A stretch of DNA of 64,000 nt from Selaginella moellendorffii (lineage: Eukaryota > Streptophyta > Lycopodiopsida > Selaginellales > Selaginellaceae). Numbering within the stretch: position 1 is the stretch's first letter; every line of letters begins with the position of its first letter. A program made the position numbers and the translations under genes. Shown here piece by piece: positions 42,648-53,428 of this stretch. The notes beneath the pieces were generated by a model that saw only the letters and a list, made by a program, of their open reading frames with translations, did no database searches and was not told where the DNA came from. The stretch covers positions 4,313,416 through 4,377,415 of the forward strand of contig NW_003314261.1 of the NCBI RefSeq assembly GCF_000143415.4, given 5' to 3'.

Positions 42648-45317
42648 ATGAATTACCAAGCGCTACTCGAGGTTTTGTGGTCCACTCTTCCCCGCCCCAA
42701 GTATGCCACAGGAGGCGAGGTTGATGCCACGAAATTCGCCATGCCTACCTTCATGCAAGTGGAGGGCGCGGGTGATCTCCCCCTCCCTCTCTCCAATGAT
42801 GGCTTCCTTAAGCTTAAGGCCGTGTCGCAGCAAGCACCCTACGGCAAGGGCGAGGAAACCCTGCTCGACACCGACGTGCGCCGTGCATGGCAAGTGGAGG
42901 CGTCCAAGGTGAGTTGCCCGCAAATCCCAGACTTCTTCTCAAAGGTGGTGCTCGACATGGCCGTTCCCGCGATGGAGGAGCTGGGGATCGACGCTGGCGC
43001 GCTTGGCTTGGACGTGAGACTGTATAAGCTGCTGCTGTATGAGCAGGGTGGCCACTTCGAGTTCCACAGGGATACCGAGAAGGAAGATGGCATGTTTGCG
43101 ACGATGATCTTGCAGCTTCCAACGCAGTCCGGGCATGAGGGTGGCCAACTGGAGATCCGTCAAGGGAAGAAGAACAGTGTCAGTCTTGGTTTCTCCGGTG
43201 CTGCTTCGAGGTCGGGGTACTTCCAGATGGCTTTCTTCTGCGACTGCGAGCACAGGCTTGCCGAGGTGACGAGCGGGACGAGGCTGTGCCTGGTGTTCAG
43301 CCTGGTGAGGAGCAACACAAAGTTTATAGATGTGGATGCCCGCAAACTCCCACACTATGTATCAGCTGTTGGGAGCGTTCAGAGCCAGATGAAAGAATGG
43401 GCCGAGGAAACGAGACGCGTGACATCGCCAATTCTCGCGATTCCACTGGGCCACCAGTACTCTAACAACAGCTTGAGCTTCGCGGGGCTCAAGGGACACG
43501 ACCGGGTTGTGGGGGCACTCGTGCTGAGCTGCGCAAGCTTTTTGGACGTCCACCTCTGCATGCTCGTGAAACACTCCACTGGATATGACACCGACTACGG
43601 CAGATGTGAGGACCATCGCTACAGTTTGGAAAACTGGACAACTCCAGACGATCAGAAGCCCGAGCTCGACACTGCAGATGACTTCCCTCTAGCTCAGGTT
43701 TTGAGGTACGAGAAAAGCGAAGACGATCCTTTTGGCGAATCGCCAGATGAGGAAGATTATGAGCCATACCAGGGGAATGAGGGCGGCAATACACACTCGT
43801 TCTATCACACCGCGGCTCTGGTGGTGTGGCCGAAGGAGAGCAGAATGGTGGCGCTGTGCAACACGCAAAGTATCAAAGCCGTGCGAAACTGGCTCGAGGA
43901 GCAGCACAAACGCGAGCCTGGGCGGACGAGAGGGGACTTAGAGAGATACTTGGCTGCTTTGACAAGAACAATCGGTTCCAGAACTGTAGCATGGATAAGA
44001 TCGAAATGGTCTTTCGAAAGCCTGCTACAGTTCTGCCTCGAGCACGACTTTCGCGACGCAGCATTCTTGGTCATGAAGAACTTCATGGTCATAAAGACCT
44101 GGAATTTCTTGCCAAGAGCAGCACAGGATGTGGTTGCCGCGGTACAGAAGTATGGATGGGATGAATTATACAGCCAGGTGATTGCGAGGTTCTTAGAGGA
44201 CGGAACTCTTTCCTGGCGGTTTGGAGCTTCACGTCTTGTCGAGTGTCTGAGAGAGAGTGGCTTCCAGGACGAGGGTGTAAGTTTAGCAAAGAAGCTCTTG
44301 GCCAAGGGTGGCGTCTCGGACGTGAAACGTTTTTCGCCCTTTTCTGTCGAGGATGAGCTCGAAGATGAGAAAAGTTTCCTGAGCTTTTTTGTCGAGTGTG
44401 GGCTCGAGGATGAGACATGGAAGATTGTGAGCATGGCATCCGGAGATTCTAAGTTTTCAGCCAACGACTTGGTCCAGGTAGTGAAGAAGTGGGGAGCGAG
44501 CAGCGTCCCTCGCATCGACGAGTTTTGGGAGAAGAGGCTGAAAATCAAAGAGGCTTCATGGGAGGAAACCTCGTCGAGCAACAGTTGGCAGACTAGATCA
44601 CCTAAGGAGGAGCTCCGGCGAGAAGGATGGATAGATTTCTTGGGAGATTTTGCGATGTTTACGGTGGAGCTGGAGGCTCAAGGGTGTCACGATGCTGCGG
44701 TGACCTTTGCAAGCAAGAGATATGTCAAGGTTGCCAGCCTCGAGGAAGTCTATGGGAAGATCTTATTTAGCATAGAGAACCAGGATGCGCTTGCGATGCT
44801 CTTGGCTCTGGACAAGAAGACTGAGCAGACAGAAGACATGGTGGCGGCCATGAAAAAAGCAGCCAGGCTGATTGGCTTGAAGAAGGATGAGAAGGTGACG
44901 CAGCTCTTCTCGGATCTCTTGTCGCAAGCACTGGAGGCCAGTGCTGCCAACGAAGATAATCGCTACAAGGAGCTCTACGAAGCGGTGATTTGGCTAGGCC
45001 CTGCGGAAACGGTGAAATCTGTAGCGAAACGGGTGAGAAGTGGTAGTTTAGTGCTCCTGGACGACGAAAAAGAGGATAGCAGCCTGATCGAGAGAGCCAA
45101 GGAATGGGATGATGGTGAAAGAGATGGATTGAAGGAGGTGATCAAAGCCAGAATCCACTACTTGTCGGCCGATGAAGATGAAAAAGATAGAAACGCAGCG
45201 GAGAAGCGGAGGAGTAGCCTCAATCCAAGGATTAAGCGTGTCAGGTATGATGAAAAGCTGGAGGTATCACCCACCGAAATCGAGAGGCTTCGCAAGTTAT
45301 TGAGCGACTTGCCTTGA
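42648..45317 (+). CDS. Large 2OG-Fe(II) oxygenase-like protein
   Basis: A single exon of 889 residues. Residues about 115-222 fit a 2-oxoglutarate/iron oxygenase core: LYKLLLYEQGGHFEFHRDTEK supplies the HxD pair (His140, Asp142); the stretch ILQLPTQSGHEGGQLEI forms the jelly-roll; CDCEHRLAEVTSGTRLCLVF supplies the distal His202 and the 2OG-binding Arg212. All ligands are present, so activity is possible. The remaining ~660 residues are unlike any domain I know; they are helical and charged, with a basic end (RKNAAEKRRSS, RIKRVRYDEK-like). Substrate is unknown. Start ATG (GCTATGAAT) is the first in frame. Confidence 0.75.
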   Translation: MNYQALLEVLWSTLPRPKYATGGEVDATKFAMPTFMQVEGAGDLPLPLSNDGFLKLKAVSQQAPYGKGEETLLDTDVRRAWQVEASKVSCPQIPDFFSKVVLDMAVPAMEELGIDAGALGLDVRLYKLLLYEQGGHFEFHRDTEKEDGMFATMILQLPTQSGHEGGQLEIRQGKKNSVSLGFSGAASRSGYFQMAFFCDCEHRLAEVTSGTRLCLVFSLVRSNTKFIDVDARKLPHYVSAVGSVQSQMKEWAEETRRVTSPILAIPLGHQYSNNSLSFAGLKGHDRVVGALVLSCASFLDVHLCMLVKHSTGYDTDYGRCEDHRYSLENWTTPDDQKPELDTADDFPLAQVLRYEKSEDDPFGESPDEEDYEPYQGNEGGNTHSFYHTAALVVWPKESRMVALCNTQSIKAVRNWLEEQHKREPGRTRGDLERYLAALTRTIGSRTVAWIRSKWSFESLLQFCLEHDFRDAAFLVMKNFMVIKTWNFLPRAAQDVVAAVQKYGWDELYSQVIARFLEDGTLSWRFGASRLVECLRESGFQDEGVSLAKKLLAKGGVSDVKRFSPFSVEDELEDEKSFLSFFVECGLEDETWKIVSMASGDSKFSANDLVQVVKKWGASSVPRIDEFWEKRLKIKEASWEETSSSNSWQTRSPKEELRREGWIDFLGDFAMFTVELEAQGCHDAAVTFASKRYVKVASLEEVYGKILFSIENQDALAMLLALDKKTEQTEDMVAAMKKAARLIGLKKDEKVTQLFSDLLSQALEASAANEDNRYKELYEAVIWLGPAETVKSVAKRVRSGSLVLLDDEKEDSSLIERAKEWDDGERDGLKEVIKARIHYLSADEDEKDRNAAEKRRSSLNPRIKRVRYDEKLEVSPTEIERLRKLLSDLP

Positions 45318-45460
45318 ACGATTTGGTTCTTTCTATTTCTTTCTTTCCTCGAGTAATTCTTCTATTCGTTTCCTTGTGTGTCTTCTCGAACGATTTGGTT
45401 CTTTCTATTTCTTTCTTTCCTCAAGTAATTCTTCTATTCGTTTCCTTGTGTGTCTTCTCG
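45317..45460 (+). repeat. Two tandem 72-bp copies before a PPR gene
   Basis: AACGATTTGGTTCTTTC begins at 45317 and again at 45389, and the full 72-bp unit (pyrimidine-rich, ending TGTCTTCTCG) is repeated with a single visible difference (CCTCGAG against CCTCAAG). The second copy ends directly before the start codon region of the next gene, and the first begins at the last base of the preceding stop codon. Confidence 0.95.
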
Positions 45461-45464
45461 ATGA

Positions 45465-47459
45465 ATGGGCGCAAGTCATGAGCTCGAGCGGGTGGTGACG
45501 CTTCTCAGGGCGTGCGACCGCCTTGACGCGGGGAGAGAGGCGCACGGTTTCATCCGCAGCAGCCCCAGGCTATCCGGCAACAAGTATGTCGCCAATCTTC
45601 TCATCCAGATGTATGGCGGCTGCGGCAGCGCTCGCGACGCAAAGGAGGTTTTTGATGGCATCCAGCACCCAAACAAGTTCTCGTGGAATCTCATGATCCA
45701 TGCCTATGCCCGGAACGGGTATCTGCAGCAGGCGAGGAGTTTGCTGCAGCAGATGCCGGATCCCACAATAGTGGCGTGGAATTCTGTTCTCGCAATGTAC
45801 ACACACAACGGCCTTTTGGATCAGGCGAGAGAGGTTTTCGACGAGATGCCGGAGAAGAACTCCGTGTCAAGAATCACAATGCTCTCTGCATATGCCCGTG
45901 CAGGGCATCTGGAAGAAGCAGAGGAATTGTTTGATCAGATTAACGAAAAGGACAGAGTGGCCAGGAATGCCATGATTGATGCATATGCACAGCACGGATT
46001 TTTAAAAAATGCCAAAGAATTATTTGACAGTATGTCTGAGGGAGAGAGAGATGTTGTCACCTGGACGTCCATGTTTTTGGCTTATGCCCAAAGCGGGCAT
46101 ATTGAGCAAGCAAAACGCCTGTTTGATTCCATGCCGTACAAGAACGTTGTCTCCTGGACAGGCATGGTGCGAGCATTTTCCGCGCATGGCCACTTGGATC
46201 AAGCAAGAAAAGTTTTTGATAATATCCCAGAAAAGAATCCAATCTCTTGGAACACAATAATCTCGGGCTATGTGGATGCCAAGCTTTTAGACGAGGCAAA
46301 GGAGCTTTTTGATGCTATGCCGGCGAAAATCAAAACTATTGTCACCTGGAATCTAATGCTCAAGTCCTACTCCCAGGCTGGGCTCACTCAAGAGACCGAG
46401 AGGATCTTTCGCAAGATGCCGTGGTGGGACGTTGTCTCGTGGTCGGCCATGGTGACGGTATATGCCGAGTCCAAGGATCTGGAAAATGCCCAAGAGAGAT
46501 TCCATAGCATGCCCGAGCACAACCTCGTCACGGCGAATGTCTTGCTACAAGCATACGCTCTGCAAAGCAGCGTAGAAGCTACAAAAAGATTCTTTGACGG
46601 GCTACCGTACCACGACGTTGTGACGTGGACGGTGCTGATCCAGTCCTACGGGCACCATGGAGATGTGGGACTGGCCATGGCCACCTTTGATTCCATGCCC
46701 GTGGAACCCGATACGTTAGCTATCAATGCCGTGTTCCTTGCATATGCCGAGAATGGGCATCTTGAAGAAGCGAAGACTTTGTTTGACAAGATGTCTTATC
46801 AAGACATTGTGATTTGGAACGCTATGATGGATCTGTACGCGCAACTTGGATTCTTGCTTGAGGCTAAGAAAATGTTTCTTGAATGCCCAGATCGAAGCGT
46901 GGTATCGTGGAACACTATCATCTCTGCGTATGCCCACAATGGGTATCTGTGGGAAGCACAGCGAGCTTTTGATTCGTCTCCACTCGTGAGCAACGTCTCG
47001 TGGGGTGCGATTCTCGCGGCGTATGCCCAACGAGGGCATGCCGACGAGGCGATTTTGGTGTTCCACAGCATGGTGGTGGAAGCATTTTTGCCGGATGATC
47101 TCGGGTTTGGGAGCGTTCTCACCGCTTGCGGTCGCGAGGGATTGCTGGAAAAAGGCTGGTCTTGCTTCCAGTCCATGAGCTCCGATTTTGGCATCACTCC
47201 TTCGAGCCAGCACTACTGCTGCATGGTGGATGTTCTCGCGCGGAGCGGGGAGATTCATCGAGCCGAGGAGCTTGTCCGAGCTATGCCAGGCGATCCAGGT
47301 ATTGTAGCCTGGGGAAGCTTGCTGGGCGCGAGTGATATTCAATGTGAGATGAATAGACGAGCGCTCACCGCTGCTCGGGAGCTCTCCGGCTTGGATCCAA
47401 GCATCGCGGCACCTTACATGATGCTTGCCAACATCTTCACCAAGAGCAAAAGATTTTGA
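45465..47459 (+). CDS. PPR protein, single exon, no DYW domain
   Basis: 664 residues of PPR motifs, starting with a plant-style first block (LLRACDRLDAGREAHGFI, then NLLIQMYGGCGS) and continuing in regular S-type repeats such as KLFDSM...KNVVSWTGM. The last full motif (FLPDDLGFGSVLTACGREG) is followed by HYCCMVDVLARSGEIHRAEEL and an E-like stretch (WGSLLGAS, AAPYMMLANIF), but there is no DYW deaminase. By family, an organellar RNA-binding factor. The ATG at 45465 is in frame; another ATG 4 bp upstream (45461) is out of frame. There are only 147 bp between this start codon and the upstream stop, filled by the 72-bp duplication. Confidence 0.92.
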   Translation: MGASHELERVVTLLRACDRLDAGREAHGFIRSSPRLSGNKYVANLLIQMYGGCGSARDAKEVFDGIQHPNKFSWNLMIHAYARNGYLQQARSLLQQMPDPTIVAWNSVLAMYTHNGLLDQAREVFDEMPEKNSVSRITMLSAYARAGHLEEAEELFDQINEKDRVARNAMIDAYAQHGFLKNAKELFDSMSEGERDVVTWTSMFLAYAQSGHIEQAKRLFDSMPYKNVVSWTGMVRAFSAHGHLDQARKVFDNIPEKNPISWNTIISGYVDAKLLDEAKELFDAMPAKIKTIVTWNLMLKSYSQAGLTQETERIFRKMPWWDVVSWSAMVTVYAESKDLENAQERFHSMPEHNLVTANVLLQAYALQSSVEATKRFFDGLPYHDVVTWTVLIQSYGHHGDVGLAMATFDSMPVEPDTLAINAVFLAYAENGHLEEAKTLFDKMSYQDIVIWNAMMDLYAQLGFLLEAKKMFLECPDRSVVSWNTIISAYAHNGYLWEAQRAFDSSPLVSNVSWGAILAAYAQRGHADEAILVFHSMVVEAFLPDDLGFGSVLTACGREGLLEKGWSCFQSMSSDFGITPSSQHYCCMVDVLARSGEIHRAEELVRAMPGDPGIVAWGSLLGASDIQCEMNRRALTAARELSGLDPSIAAPYMMLANIFTKSKRF

Positions 47460-47587
47460 TTCAAACATGTATGATGATCATAGCGAGTTATACCTGTGAA
47501 TCGTGTAAAGTGGTCACTTCCTTCTCACAGTTCTTCATCTAAGGGAAATCCATTTCTTTCCAGCGTGCCAGCAAGATCAAAACTTGG

Positions 47588-49420
47588 TCACCTCCGTGTG
47601 AGATTTCCTCCAGTGGATCGGGCAATGTTGGATAAGAGAATGTAGGGAGTGGAATCGCTCTCTGGAGCAGCGGCCCCCTCGAGCAAAAATTCACTCGCAC
47701 TCCGAGCTCGCTCCGAGTCCGAGTGTGTTCTACACGCCCCCAGCAGCGTCTTCCATGACACACAGTCGGGCACGTAAGGCATGGAGTTGACGAGCTCCTC
47801 GGCCTTGCCAAGCTGCCCGGCTCTCCCAAACATATCCACAACGCAGCGAAAGTGTTCGAGGGTAAACGCCACGCCGAAGTCCGCTACCATGCACCACGAG
47901 TAGTGCTTGCACAGGCTCAAGCTCCCGCTCTGGCTGCACGAAGCGAGGACGTGCGAGAACGTCTGCTCGTCCGGCGGCCAGCCTTCGTTGAGCATCTGGT
48001 GGAAGAAATGGAGCGCATTGCGAAAGCTCCTGCCGGAGGTCAAGCCCGCGATCATACAGTTCCAAGTCACCGTCGTGTGCTCGGGATTTCTCGCAAAGAT
48101 CGCCCACGCTTCGTGGATGTTCCCGCAGTGAGCGTACGTCTGGATCATCATCGACCACGCCATGGAGTTCCTCCGGGGCATGAGCTCGAAGATCTCTCTC
48201 GCAGCGAGCGCGTCACCGGAGACAGTGAAGGCCAGTAAGATCGCGTTCCAGGACACCGGGTCGAGCTCGGGCGTGGAGTGGAAGGCTTCGAGCGCTGCTT
48301 GGAAGCTCCCGGATTTGGCAAACGCCGTCACCACCGTGTTCCACGACACGACGTCATGGAATGGCATTTTGGAGAGCACGGCCTTTGCCTCGTCGAGACA
48401 GCCCTTGTCGGAATTGGCAGCGACAAGAGTGTTCCATGCCATCTTGTTGCGGGGACACATCTTGTCGAAGAGATCTTTGGCCTGGGACAAGTCCCCCAAG
48501 AGGGAGCACGCGGAAATGATCGTGTTCCACGCGCAAGAGCTCTTCTCCGGCATTGAATCGAAGAGCGCTCTAGACTTTTCCAAATGCCCGCTCGAGGCAT
48601 ACGCCAAAACCATGCTGTTCCACGCAATATGGTTCCATCGCGGCATCCGTGCAAACACTCGGTGCGCGTTGCTTGAACTTCTACTGTTGCAAAAGGTGGC
48701 GACCATAACCGACCACGAAACAAGATCGCGCTGAGGCATCACGAAAAAGAGATTCTCTACGTGCTCGATATGCCCCGACTGGGAATGCGCCGCCATGAAA
48801 GTCGACCACGACACAACCGTGTGCATTGGAGTCTTCTCAAAAACCTTCCTCGCGTCGGAAAGATCCCCGGCATCTGCAAGGGCCGCCAGCAGCGCGTTCC
48901 ACGAGATGACGGTCCTCTCGGGCATCTCGGAGAAAATCTGTCTAGCGATCTCCAAATCCCCAGACTCGGCATATGCTGTCATGAGCGACGTCCACGACAC
49001 GACGCTTCTCTCCGGGAGCCTATCAAACAGATATTTTGCGTGGCCAACATGCGCGATCCGTGCATGCGCTGTGATCATTGTGTTCCACGAAACCAAGTGC
49101 CTCGCGGGCATCAGATCAAACACCACGCTCGCTTCTTCAAGATTCCCGTTTTGGGCATAAGCTGCATGGAGGATCGACCACGAGTAGCCGTTGCGGGGCG
49201 AGATGCTAGCAAACGTCGCACACGCGTCGACGACGCTGCCGCATTTTCCATACATCTCCACCAGCCGATTGGCCAGGTAAGTCCTCGGAGCATCGCTCTC
49301 GGCGATGATCCGCGCGTGAACTTGTCTCGCAGCTCCCAGATCACACGCTTCGCCACAAGATCGAACGAGCTGCTCGAAGAAGCCACAAGAAGAGGGAGCG
49401 CATTGCCGCACTCTATCCAT
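47588..49420 (-). CDS. PPR protein, single exon, E-like tail
   Basis: 610 residues. It opens with FFEQLVRSCGEACDLGAARQ and ANRLVEMYGKCGSV, followed by S-type PPR motifs (for example RHLVSWNTMITAHAR, RTVISWNALLAALAD, HTVVSWSTFMAAHSQ). The end has HFRCVVDMFGRAGQLGKAEEL, SWKTLLGACRTH and PYILLSNIARSTGG, the E-motif order, but no DYW domain. It lies tail-to-tail with the PPR gene at 45465-47459, 128 bp apart, and the two share architecture, suggesting common origin though not recent duplication. Confidence 0.92.
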   Translation of the reverse strand: MDRVRQCAPSSCGFFEQLVRSCGEACDLGAARQVHARIIAESDAPRTYLANRLVEMYGKCGSVVDACATFASISPRNGYSWSILHAAYAQNGNLEEASVVFDLMPARHLVSWNTMITAHARIAHVGHAKYLFDRLPERSVVSWTSLMTAYAESGDLEIARQIFSEMPERTVISWNALLAALADAGDLSDARKVFEKTPMHTVVSWSTFMAAHSQSGHIEHVENLFFVMPQRDLVSWSVMVATFCNSRSSSNAHRVFARMPRWNHIAWNSMVLAYASSGHLEKSRALFDSMPEKSSCAWNTIISACSLLGDLSQAKDLFDKMCPRNKMAWNTLVAANSDKGCLDEAKAVLSKMPFHDVVSWNTVVTAFAKSGSFQAALEAFHSTPELDPVSWNAILLAFTVSGDALAAREIFELMPRRNSMAWSMMIQTYAHCGNIHEAWAIFARNPEHTTVTWNCMIAGLTSGRSFRNALHFFHQMLNEGWPPDEQTFSHVLASCSQSGSLSLCKHYSWCMVADFGVAFTLEHFRCVVDMFGRAGQLGKAEELVNSMPYVPDCVSWKTLLGACRTHSDSERARSASEFLLEGAAAPESDSTPYILLSNIARSTGGNLTRR

Positions 49421-49645
49421 TCATCCATGACGATCATAAAACTCTCGAAAGGTATTCGATAAAAGGGGACTATAATAAATAGGAGAATACACTATGAGCT
49501 AGCAGAAACCAAAAGGGACAGATCTGTGATTTTCATCTTCTATACAGTACAGATACGCTTAGGCTGGGAGCATAAGAAAAACCCTCATCCTTTGGAGGTT
49601 CCAAGAATGCTTTTGTACAGTGCCTACGAATGAGCTCTAGTCTCT

Positions 49646-51681
49646 CTAGTCGAAGATTTTCTCTCCCGTGGCACAAGAATTCCAAAACAGCGTGCTCACA
49701 ATGTACATGCCCGACGTAAGTAGCAAAACTGCTTGAAACGATCCAAGCCACTGGACCAAGTAGCCAGTTCCCACCGTGCTCACGATGGCCGCGAATGTTC
49801 CTGCCGTGTTTGACAAGCCTGGAAAGACGGACACCACATAAGTTGTCTCTCGAAAGAAACCATGGCCAAAGCTTACCGTGAAGAACTCCTGCGTAGCTTG
49901 GTGCGATCTCCTGTAGCAAGCACCCAAGAAAAATCAGATCTTTATATCAAAGTTGGGTCTTGATCTGACCTGGTAGTTCACCAAATAACCAGCTTGACTG
50001 AAGGCACTCAAGGCAACCGCGATTGTCAGCCACGTAGAAGCAATCGCCGGGTGTCGAGTAGAGTTTAATCCAATCAGTGCAACCGCAGGGCCCAGAAAAC
50101 CGATGGACTGCATAGAGAAAGAAACAAGGATTAAAGATGCCAACCATCATAAAAGTAGCACTTTGCGCTTACCTGCATGATCTTCCTAACAGTCAAGACG
50201 CGCATGCCCGACGAGATCATCAGGTCGGACCAAGCTCCAGCAAAGTAGCCGGAAGCAGCCATTGTCGCCCATGGAACTGCGCTGAACCACGCGGCTTGCT
50301 TAAGATTGACCCCCAGAACCTGTACTTACAAAAGACAAAGAAGAATTTAGAACGAAATTCGAGACCAAAACTCTGAATTCTTTCTACAATACGTACTCGA
50401 TTGAAGTACACGGGCATCCATGTCAAGATAATGAAATAGCCCTGCAACCGAACGAATGCCTTAGAAAAAGAAGAAGATAAACAAAAGAAAATTAAGCTTT
50501 TCTCACCCAGTTGTTCATAGCATTGGCAGCTATGATAGCCCAGCTCGGAAGTTTTGATAGCAGCAGTCGGAATGGTGGCATAGCCACCCGAGCCGTCACT
50601 TTCCTCTTGTCAGTTCCATTCTGGATGAAGAGAAGTTCGTTCCTAGTGATCGTCCCGTGGTTTTGCGGGTCTTTGGAGATATGCATGTACCAAAGCGAAA
50701 GCCAGGCCAGTCCCACCGTCCCAAATGCGTAGAACGGGCCATCAATGCCGAACCTCGACATGAGTATCGGTGTGAGGAGAAGGCCGGAAACGTTTCCGAG
50801 GTGAAAACCCCCCATCGCAATCGCGACGGCTTTTGCTCGCTCGGAGCTCGGAAACCATCTGTTACGAAAAAATTAAAAGAAGTCGTCCAGCTTTTAGCAG
50901 AAGTTTAGAAGTTCGCTCAAGACAAACCTGGAGACCATGTTGTTCATGCTAGGCATTGCTACTCCCTCTGCCAGGCCCATAAATACACGCACTGCTAAAA
51001 GCAAACCCAGAGACCGAGAAGCTGCCCAGGGAGTTATAAGCGTGGCTATGGACCAGAAGAAAACCCCCCATCCCATAACGCTCTTTCCGCCAAATCTATC
51101 TGCTAGAGCTCCACCGGGAATTGGTGACAACAAATATCCCCACAGAAAGGAAGACTGCAAGCGAAAAGTAGCAGCAAAGTTAAGACTCAACAATCGCAAA
51201 AGAGGAACTTTTCTGCTCTTACCTGAATAATTCCTGCAAAGCCGCTGCTCCAGTTGTGAGTAGCTGAGAGAGGGACAATAGCTACAGACATGATCACCCG
51301 AACTGCATTGCAAAGTCCCATCCCAAAGGCTAGCATTGCAGCCACCTTTATCCTTTCCGAGCTCAGCAGCGACAAGCCTGGAGCAGTGGACACGGCCCAC
51401 TCGCGGGCAGCTAGAGCAGCCGAGGAAGGATCCGTAAAGTCCAAACTCTCCTCCGAAGAGATCACCTGAGCCTGACTTAAGAAATTCTCCCTCGTAGCTG
51501 TGCCAGCGCGAACATTTCTCGAGCTGTTGCCGCTGCTGCTGTCAATGTGCCTTGCACCAGTCGCGAGTCTTTTTCTCCTCCTCAGCGAGTAGACCCCTGG
51601 AGCAGCGAGGAACTGCTTCGATCCAATCCCACCCAGCCTCGCCCCCAAAACACCAGCATGCGCCGCCTTTGCACACTCCAT
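49646..51681 (-). CDS. PHT4-type plastid anion/phosphate transporter (MFS)
   Basis: Exons 51681-51223, 51154-50928, 50858-50507, 50441-50397, 50319-50173, 50107-49970, 49910-49877 and 49818-49646 give 524 residues. About 110 N-terminal residues, rich in Ser, Arg and Ala, fit a chloroplast transit peptide. About twelve membrane helices follow, with the family motifs SSFLWGYLLSPIPGGALADRFGGK, WFPSSERAKAVAIAMGGFHLGN, NVNLKQAAWFSAVPW-like VNLKQAAWFSAVPWA, and ending LFWNSCATGEKIFD. This is the SLC17-like ANTR/PHT4 branch, which moves phosphate or ascorbate across plastid membranes. The first ATG giving a full protein is at 51681 (MECAKAAH). Confidence 0.92.
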
Positions 51682-52511
51682 CCCGGATGCGAGTGGATCA
51701 GAGCCACCACGAAAAGCTCGTTGGCTCAAGCACCAAAGTAAAAATCCACCTGGTGCAGTAGATGAGATAAGAAAATCTAGCAACTTGCAAAACAAAGATA
51801 TATACGCTTGGCACTCCGGCGCTCCGGTGGAGCAAATTCACGTGCTTAGTTTAATCACCTGCCATTCCAATCCACATAGTCAGCCCAGCGAAAAGAGAGT
51901 TAAAAACCGAAAGAACAAACACATCGAACAACTCACTCACCTACTGAAACAACAGCAACGTGCCTCGTTGACCACCTTACAACAGCATGATCTGTTCGCA
52001 ACGTAAAAGGTGGAGTACCAAAGAAGCTTATCCGGATCTCAACTTGCGCGAGAGGGCGATGTGCCATCCATCGCCTCGTTAAATGCAAGTGCCTGTTTGG
52101 GAGCGAAGTATCTGAGTCGTCTCTCTTGGCAGCCTTTTGGGAAACCGAGTATCAGCACCACCAGATGGAACGTCGACCAAGTGATAACCTGGATTTCACT
52201 CCCGCTTCTCCATTTTAGTGCCGTCATTCTTCCTTGACTTGTTCTTGAGCTCAACTACGCAGACACACGGGTTTGATGCGCATACGTCTTCCTGGCACCT
52301 CGAATATGACTTGAGGCTGAGTAGTAGTTTCCCGTCGACTGTTGTGTGTAAGAAAGGCGTCCACTCGAGCATCTGTAAAGGGGGCTCCTCGTTTTTGTTT
52401 GCTTGTGCTGGTCAGCTCCTTGTAAGTGAATTACAGATTCCAAATGCCACTTGTCAGCTTTGCTGTGTTGTCGTTACGAGATACCTTTCGGAGTGACAAA
52501 TGCTTTCCTGT
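51682..52511. other. Intergenic, no gene seen
   Basis: The 5' flank of the PHT4 gene and the 3' flank of the 207-residue protein. Open frames on the minus strand at 52039-52443 show no similarity I recognise. Confidence 0.45.
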
Positions 52512-53428
52512 TTAGTGACCAAAGCTTCGCCAGAAGGCTCTCAACACTTCGCCGTCAACGAAAGGTCTCAAGGCCCACAGGGTACAATAGCTCTCGAGAG
52601 CTCCGGAGCGCGTCTCAAGGCTCAAGTCGTCTACAATTCTAGCCTGTCATTTGCAAAAGAATATCAAAACCAAAATCATTGAAACACGTATGAATTTACC
52701 TGCATTTCATAGTCCTGTTCGAGCATGGAGTACACAAGAGCCATCGTAGTGATTGTCTTCACCTTGTCCAGCATTTTTGAATCATCACCATCTTGCAAGG
52801 AAGAATTTAGTTTCTTGGTTTCATCGGGTATACCATCGATGAAGACTTCTGTAAAACCATCTAGGATTTTTTTGAGGACTTCCAAGCATCCGCGCACTGC
52901 AAAAAGTAAAAGAACAAAGTTGTAGAGCAGGCGCTTGAAACATATCACGAAAAATTACCAAACTTCACATGATCTCTCAGAGCTTTGATCGAGTTGTTCA
53001 CTGGAGAAGACAAGAAACACGGGTAGTACATTGGAATCGAGAGGCCAAAGAAAAGAAATACTCACGTTTAGTGATACTGGATTTGTCACTGCTGCGATGC
53101 CGGCAGCCTGCTTCGATGTATCTCGACAATCTCACACTCTTATTCCTCGCAAAAATCCCCTTCAAAACCGCGGAGCTCTCCGCGAACGATGGCCTGCGGA
53201 GCATTTCTAAAACACTCATCAGAACACAACTAAAACAGTTTTACAAGGAAAAGCTGTACCGAGATTTTGCTGAAAACCAAGCAGCATCTGTGCGCTCGAT
53301 CGCTGCGAACTCTCCAGCGCGATCCCTCTGCGACACCATTGCCAGTAAAAATCTAAACTAAAGAATGGAAAATGTAGCGACTACCTCTTCACGAACTCCT
53401 CCAAGGCGCCGCCTTGCTCCGACTCCAT
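52512..53428 (-). CDS. Plant protein of unknown function, 207 residues
   Basis: Exons 53428-53385, 53327-53260, 53206-53066, 53000-52959, 52896-52700 and 52643-52512 join without a stop, with total length divisible by three, and all borders are GT-AG. The protein starts MESEQGGALEEFVKR, continues LLGFQQNLEMLRRPSF and SVRLSRYIEAGCRHR, and ends VDGEVLRAFWRSFGH. It is helical and without signal peptide or membrane segment. The core (FQQNLEMLRRP...YIEAGC) reminds me of a small family of plant proteins of unknown function, but I cannot name it with certainty. No function is assigned. Confidence 0.6.
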
